Shown piece after piece: positions 7,473 through 9,981 of a DNA stretch of 9,981 bases (position 1 is its first letter; each line of letters starts with the position of its first letter). A program made the translations under genes and the position numbers. The notes below the pieces were generated by a model, which did not search any database, was not told the origin of the DNA, and saw only the letters and a program-made list of their open reading frames with translations. Source of the stretch: Thermoflexales bacterium (GTDB lineage Bacteria > Chloroflexota > Anaerolineae > S140-20); NCBI GenBank assembly GCA_015484715.1, contig WFUY01000191.1, forward strand, positions 1 to 9,981, given 5' to 3'.

Positions 7473-7687
7473 AGCAACCGACTCCGAAGATCGGTGAGGA
7501 CCACGATCTCTTCGGCCCAGCGGCCTTGCGAGAAGCGCATCAGGAAGTCGCTGCCCCGCAGGTAGCGGGGATTCAGGTAGAACCCCCAGAGCACCTGGGC
7601 GAACCGATCGGACAGAAAGACCTCCAGGTCTACCCGGCTGATCTGCAGGAACTGCTCGAAGCAATCTACGTCTGGAGAGGAGTCCAC
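7469..7687 (-). CDS. 72-residue unknown protein ahead of the methyltransferase
   Basis: I do not recognise this protein. It starts with GTG at 7687, three bases after the plsX stop, with a GGGGGA sequence inside the end of plsX as a possible ribosome site, and it ends in an ATGA overlap with the methyltransferase start. This tight packing on both sides is the main evidence that it is translated. The composition is protein-like: an acidic start (MDSSPDVDCFEQF), a leucine/phenylalanine-rich middle and an aromatic, basic stretch (YLRGSDFLMRFSQGRWAEE) near the end. There is no membrane segment or signal peptide. From its position I infer that it belongs with the methyltransferase, as a small accessory protein or as the N-terminal remnant of a truncated partner such as a restriction nuclease. 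The second idea rests only on the abrupt end after the conserved-looking stretch. Confidence 0.6.
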   Translation of the reverse strand: MDSSPDVDCFEQFLQISRVDLEVFLSDRFAQVLWGFYLNPRYLRGSDFLMRFSQGRWAEEIVVLTDLRSRLL

Positions 7688-7690
7688 GTG

Positions 7691-8698
7691 TCAGGTCCCC
7701 CGATGGGCGAAGGCAGCCAACCCTTCCTGGATGGCATCCAAGATCCGGCCTTCCACAGCTCGGCGGGCCTGGCCGATGGCGTTCTTCACCGCCCGCCCGT
7801 TGGAGCGCCCGTGGGCAATAATGACAACCCCGTTGACGCCTAAAAGTGGCGCGCCGCCGATCTCGAAGGGGTCAATCCGACGGGCAACCCGCCGGAAGGC
7901 CGGCTTCGCCAGCAGCCCCCCCACCATCGTGAGGGGATTGGCCGTCACCTCGACCCGGATCAGCTCGTTGAGCATCTTGGCCACCGCCTCGATGGTCTTG
8001 AGCACCACGTTGCCGGTGAACCCATCGGTCACCACCACGTCGGCCTCCCCGGCGATCATCTCCTTCCCCTCCACGTTGCCGATGAAATTCAGAGAGGAGT
8101 CCCGAAGCAGGGCGAAGGCCTCCTTGACCAGGGTGTTCCCCTTGCCCGGCTCCTCCCCGTTGGAGAGCAACGCCACCCGGGGAGAGGTGCAGCCCAACAC
8201 CCGCTCGGCGTAGATGCTGCCCATCACCCCGAACTGGTAGAGGTAGCTGGGCTTGCAGTCGGCGTTGGCCCCGATGTCCAGCAGGACCACCTGCCCGTTC
8301 ATCACCGGCAGGATGGTGGTCAGAGCAGGCCGCTGCACGCCGGGGATCCGCTTCAGGCTGCAGAGGGTCGCTACGGCCAGGACACCGCCGGTGTTGCCGG
8401 CCGAGACGAAGGCGTCCGCCCGACCGTCCCGCACCAGGTCCATCCCCACCCGCATCGAGGCGTCCTTTTTGACGCGGGCAGCCCGGGCCGGCTCCTCATC
8501 CATCGCGATCACCTGGCCGGCGTGGACGATCTCCAGCCGCAGCCCTCGGACATCGTACTTGCCCAACTCCGCCCGAATCCGGGCCTCGTCCCCCACCAGG
8601 ATGATCTCGTCCCCCCACTCGCGGGCGGCCAGCACCGCCCCCTCCACATCGGGCACCGGGTGGTTGTCGGTGCCCATCGCATCGAGTACAATTCGCAT
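7691..8698 (-). CDS. plsX: Phosphate acyltransferase PlsX
   Basis: A 335-residue acyl-ACP:phosphate acyltransferase. It converts acyl-ACP and phosphate into acyl-phosphate, which PlsY uses to acylate glycerol-3-phosphate, the first step of membrane phospholipid synthesis. It is a soluble, membrane-associated enzyme. Visible family blocks are VLDAMGTDNHP at the N-terminus (D6-A-M-G), VSAGNTGG, LLSNGEEPGKGN, NVEGKE, VVTDGFTGNV and the C-terminal GGAPLLGVNGVVIIAHGRSN. Length and motif order are normal, so it is complete. The ATG at 8698 has a strong GGGAGGGG site (8705-8712) 6 bases upstream and lies about 31 bases from the predicted transcription start. It is the first gene of the minus-strand cluster. 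plsX commonly heads a fatty-acid cluster with fabH, fabD, fabG, acpP and fabF; here only fabF follows, after the methyltransferase module. Confidence 0.96.
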   Translation of the reverse strand: MRIVLDAMGTDNHPVPDVEGAVLAAREWGDEIILVGDEARIRAELGKYDVRGLRLEIVHAGQVIAMDEEPARAARVKKDASMRVGMDLVRDGRADAFVSAGNTGGVLAVATLCSLKRIPGVQRPALTTILPVMNGQVVLLDIGANADCKPSYLYQFGVMGSIYAERVLGCTSPRVALLSNGEEPGKGNTLVKEAFALLRDSSLNFIGNVEGKEMIAGEADVVVTDGFTGNVVLKTIEAVAKMLNELIRVEVTANPLTMVGGLLAKPAFRRVARRIDPFEIGGAPLLGVNGVVIIAHGRSNGRAVKNAIGQARRAVEGRILDAIQEGLAAFAHRGT

Positions 8699-8735
8699 GG
8701 TGTTCCCCTCCCGAGTCGCGGAATCCGTCGGGGGA

Positions 8736-8763
8736 ATTCTACACGAAGCAGAGCAAAAGTCAA
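8736..8763 (-). promoter_or_regulatory. Promoter of the plsX-to-mutS cluster
   Basis: On the minus strand, a -35 box TTGACT (8758-8763, five of six consensus bases) and a -10 box TAGAAT (8736-8741, five of six) are spaced by 16 bases. Transcription should start near 8729, leaving a short leader of about 31 bases before the plsX ATG. This is the only good promoter I see upstream of the tightly packed cluster, so it probably drives all six genes. Left arm A of the repeat family ends at 8783-8784, about 20 bases upstream of the -35 box, so a protein bound there could act on it. Confidence 0.75.
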
Positions 8764-8783
8764 CGCCTGGGACTAGCTTGTCA

Positions 8784-8875
8784 CCCTCCCGCAGGTCACG
8801 CGGTGCCGGCGACAGCTATGGCTTATCGAAGGCTGCTTATGACGCGCTCCAGACCGGGAGGAACCTGCGGGAGGG
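8784..8875. repeat. Inverted-repeat element A
   Basis: Arms 8784-8796 (CCCTCCCGCAGGT) and 8863-8875 (ACCTGCGGGAGGG) are perfect 13-base inverted repeats with 66 bases between them. The base outside each arm mismatches, and one more pair follows at 8782/8877. The same arms recur in element B. The element lies between the two divergent promoters and, on the predicted start sites, in neither transcript, which argues for a DNA-level role or a small mobile-type element rather than an RNA structure. No target-site duplication is obvious. The interior also holds GGCTTAT and GCTTAT as a short direct repeat. Confidence 0.75.
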
Positions 8876-8898
8876 GGCAGCTCAAGCCTGCGATACCC

Positions 8899-8927
8899 TT
8901 GCTCCTCCGGCCATCCTGAAGTACAAT
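8899..8927 (+). promoter_or_regulatory. Promoter of the phosphorylase gene
   Basis: A -35 box TTGCTC (8899-8904) and a -10 box TACAAT (8922-8927) are separated by 17 bases. It matches the Uma2 promoter in spacer length and -10 sequence. A start near 8934 gives a leader of about 172 bases before the ATG at 9106, and that leader contains the whole of element B. The promoter lies between the right arm of element A and the left arm of element B. Confidence 0.65.
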
Positions 8928-8962
8928 CCGGGCAAACCACCCTTCCTGGCAGGTAACCGTTC

Positions 8963-9059
8963 ACCCTCCCGCAGGTTAGGCGCGTTTCCGACGCGAAACC
9001 GTGCTTTAAATCGCCCATCGGGGCTGAAAGCGCCCTCGACCGGTGACCTGCGGGAGGGT
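8963..9059. repeat. Inverted-repeat element B in the phosphorylase leader
   Basis: Arms 8963-8976 (ACCCTCCCGCAGGT) and 9046-9059 (ACCTGCGGGAGGGT) are perfect 14-base inverted repeats with 69 bases between them. The left arm lies exactly 180 bases after that of element A and shares the preceding bases TTCACC or TCACC. In the plus-strand transcript the arms could close a structured domain: CGCGT 8981-8985 pairs with ACGCG 8991-8995, ACCG 8998-9001 with CGGT 9041-9044, and GGGC 9021-9024 with GCCC at either 9013-9016 or 9032-9035. No T run follows the right arm, so it is not a simple terminator. A leader RNA, an operator or a copy of a dispersed repeat are all possible. Confidence 0.75.
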
Positions 9060-9105
9060 AGGCTGAATAGGTATCCTGGCAGAATCGCTTTGGAGGAGAA
9101 AGCTG

Positions 9106-9981
9106 ATGCGAGCCGTGGACATTATCGCCAAGAAGCGGGATGGAGGGGAGTTAACGCGCGAGGAACTCCACTTCTTCATCCAGGGCTACACCCGGGGCGA
9201 CATCCCCGACTACCAAGCGGCGGCCTGGCTGATGGCCGTCTACCTGCGGGGGATGAGCCGACGGGAGACGGTGGACCTGACGCTGGAGATGGCCCATTCC
9301 GGCGACATCCTGGACCTCTCCGACATCGCCCCCGTCGTCGTGGACAAGCACTCGACCGGCGGGGTGGGGGACAAGACGACGCTGGTCGTGGCCCCCGTGG
9401 TGGCCGCGGCCGGCCTGCCCGTGGGCAAGATGACGGGCCGAGGGCTCGGCTTCTCCGGCGGGACGTTGGACAAGCTGGAGTCCGTCCGGGGCTACCGCTC
9501 GGACCTGACCACCGCCGAGTTCCTGGACCAGCTCCGGCGCATCGGCATCGTGCTCACCGGCCAGAGCCTGGACCTGGCCCCGGCCGACGGGAAGCTCTAC
9601 GCCCTGCGGGACGTGACGGCGACCGTCTCCAGCCTCCCCCTGATCGCCAGTTCGGTGATGAGCAAGAAGCTGGCCAGCGGTGCCCACGCTCTGGTCCTGG
9701 ACGTGAAGGTGGGCCGAGGGGCCTTTATGCGCACCCTGGAAGAGGCGCGGGCCCTGGCCGAGATGATGGTCAGCATTGGGAAGGACGCGGGCCGGCGGGT
9801 CACCGCCCTGCTCTCGGATATGAACCAGCCCCTGGGCTGGGCCGTGGGGAACGCGCTGGAACTGCGGGAGGCCATTGACGTGCTCCACGAGGGCGGCCCT
9901 CCCGACTTCCGGGAGCACTGCCTGGTCGTGGCCAGTGAGATGCTGCTCCTGGGGGGCAAAGTCCAGAGCGAGGAAGAGGGG
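9106..9981 (+). CDS. Pyrimidine-nucleoside/thymidine phosphorylase, 3' end missing
   Basis: The first 292 residues of a protein usually about 430-440 long; the frame is open to the window edge. The enzyme cleaves thymidine, and in the broader Pdp type also uridine, with phosphate to give the free base and (deoxy)ribose-1-phosphate for pyrimidine salvage in the cytosol. Visible blocks are the N-terminal helical domain, the phosphate-binding [11 protein letters not shown] (80-90, His82), [16 protein letters not shown] (110-125) and [20 protein letters not shown] with R168, S183 and K187, which correspond to E. coli DeoA R171, S186 and K190. [12 protein letters not shown] and [19 protein letters not shown] follow. 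Sequence alone does not separate deoA from pdp here, so I give no symbol. The ATG at 9106 has GGAGGAG (9092-9098) 7 bases upstream. The gene is divergent from plsX, with a promoter at 8899-8927 and a long structured leader. Confidence 0.95.
   Translation, partial: MRAVDIIAKKRDGGELTREELHFFIQGYTRGDIPDYQAAAWLMAVYLRGMSRRETVDLTLEMAHSGDILDLSDIAPVVVDKHSTGGVGDKTTLVVAPVVAAAGLPVGKMTGRGLGFSGGTLDKLESVRGYRSDLTTAEFLDQLRRIGIVLTGQSLDLAPADGKLYALRDVTATVSSLPLIASSVMSKKLASGAHALVLDVKVGRGAFMRTLEEARALAEMMVSIGKDAGRRVTALLSDMNQPLGWAVGNALELREAIDVLHEGGPPDFREHCLVVASEMLLLGGKVQSEEEG

Larger units (their letters stand above)
8699..9105. other. Divergent intergenic region between plsX and the phosphorylase
   Basis: This is the only stretch of more than 300 bases without a gene. 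From left to right it holds the plsX ribosome site (8705-8712), the plsX promoter (8736-8763), inverted-repeat element A (8784-8875), the plus-strand promoter (8899-8927), inverted-repeat element B (8963-9059) and the ribosome site GGAGGAG (9092-9098) of the phosphorylase gene. I see no convincing small gene or tRNA in it. Parts of it are open in some frames, but none has a good start signal. Confidence 0.8.

Noticed and set aside
7473..7664. A 64-residue N-terminal extension of the methyltransferase
   Set aside because: It is Arg/Pro/Gly-rich and overlaps the better-placed 72-residue ORF in another frame; the ATG at 7472 has the coupling signal.
5316..7687. A complete restriction-modification or new defence system
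   Set aside because: Only the methyltransferase is recognisable. No intact nuclease, helicase or other effector accompanies it, and the neighbours are housekeeping genes.
8781..9062. CRISPR array from the four repeated arms
   Set aside because: The arms alternate in orientation, are only 13-14 bases long, and the spacings (66, 87 and 69 bases) are far from a CRISPR pattern. No cas gene is present.
8253..9878. A 541-codon plus-strand open frame spanning plsX, the intergenic region and the phosphorylase
   Set aside because: It is antisense to plsX and out of frame with the clear phosphorylase reading at 9106. Its composition is repetitive Arg/Gly/Pro with no motifs.

Overview
The window is high-GC bacterial DNA. 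Hand counts on single 60-base lines give about 67-68% G+C in the housekeeping genes. The gene set, the Uma2-family protein and the style of the proteins fit a member of Chloroflexota or a similar, possibly thermophilic, lineage. That placement is an inference; no rRNA or other marker is present.

Layout, left to right. Positions 1-106 hold two strong GC-rich hairpins and no gene. Positions 107-673 (minus) encode a Uma2-family PD-(D/E)XK protein with its own promoter at 714-742. Positions 765-8698 are one minus-strand gene cluster, read in the order plsX, a 72-residue unknown ORF, an N6-adenine DNA methyltransferase, fabF, a two-helix membrane protein with a degenerate NERD-like region, and mutS. 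Three junctions are 4-base ATGA overlaps (72-aa ORF/methyltransferase, methyltransferase/fabF, fabF/membrane protein). The other two gaps are 3 and 20 bases. The cluster is therefore almost certainly one operon, driven by a good promoter at 8736-8763 (TTGACT, 16 bases, TAGAAT). Positions 8699-9105 are a 407-base divergent intergenic region. It holds that promoter, a plus-strand promoter at 8899-8927 (TTGCTC, 17 bases, TACAAT), and four copies of a 13-14 base GC-rich arm arranged as two inverted-repeat elements of about 95 bases. Positions 9106-9981 (plus) are the first 292 codons of a pyrimidine-nucleoside/thymidine phosphorylase that runs off the window.

Functionally, plsX and fabF belong to phospholipid and fatty-acid synthesis and mutS to mismatch repair. 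A DNA methyltransferase module of lower G+C sits precisely between plsX and fabF, where bacterial fatty-acid clusters usually carry fabH, fabD, fabG or acpP. It looks like a restriction-modification-type cassette captured by the operon, possibly with only a remnant of its partner (the 72-aa ORF). The points most worth a second look are the paired inverted-repeat elements between the divergent promoters, the methyltransferase module inside the lipid operon, and the apparent pseudo-nuclease membrane protein coupled to fabF and mutS. I did not find a clear new defence system.
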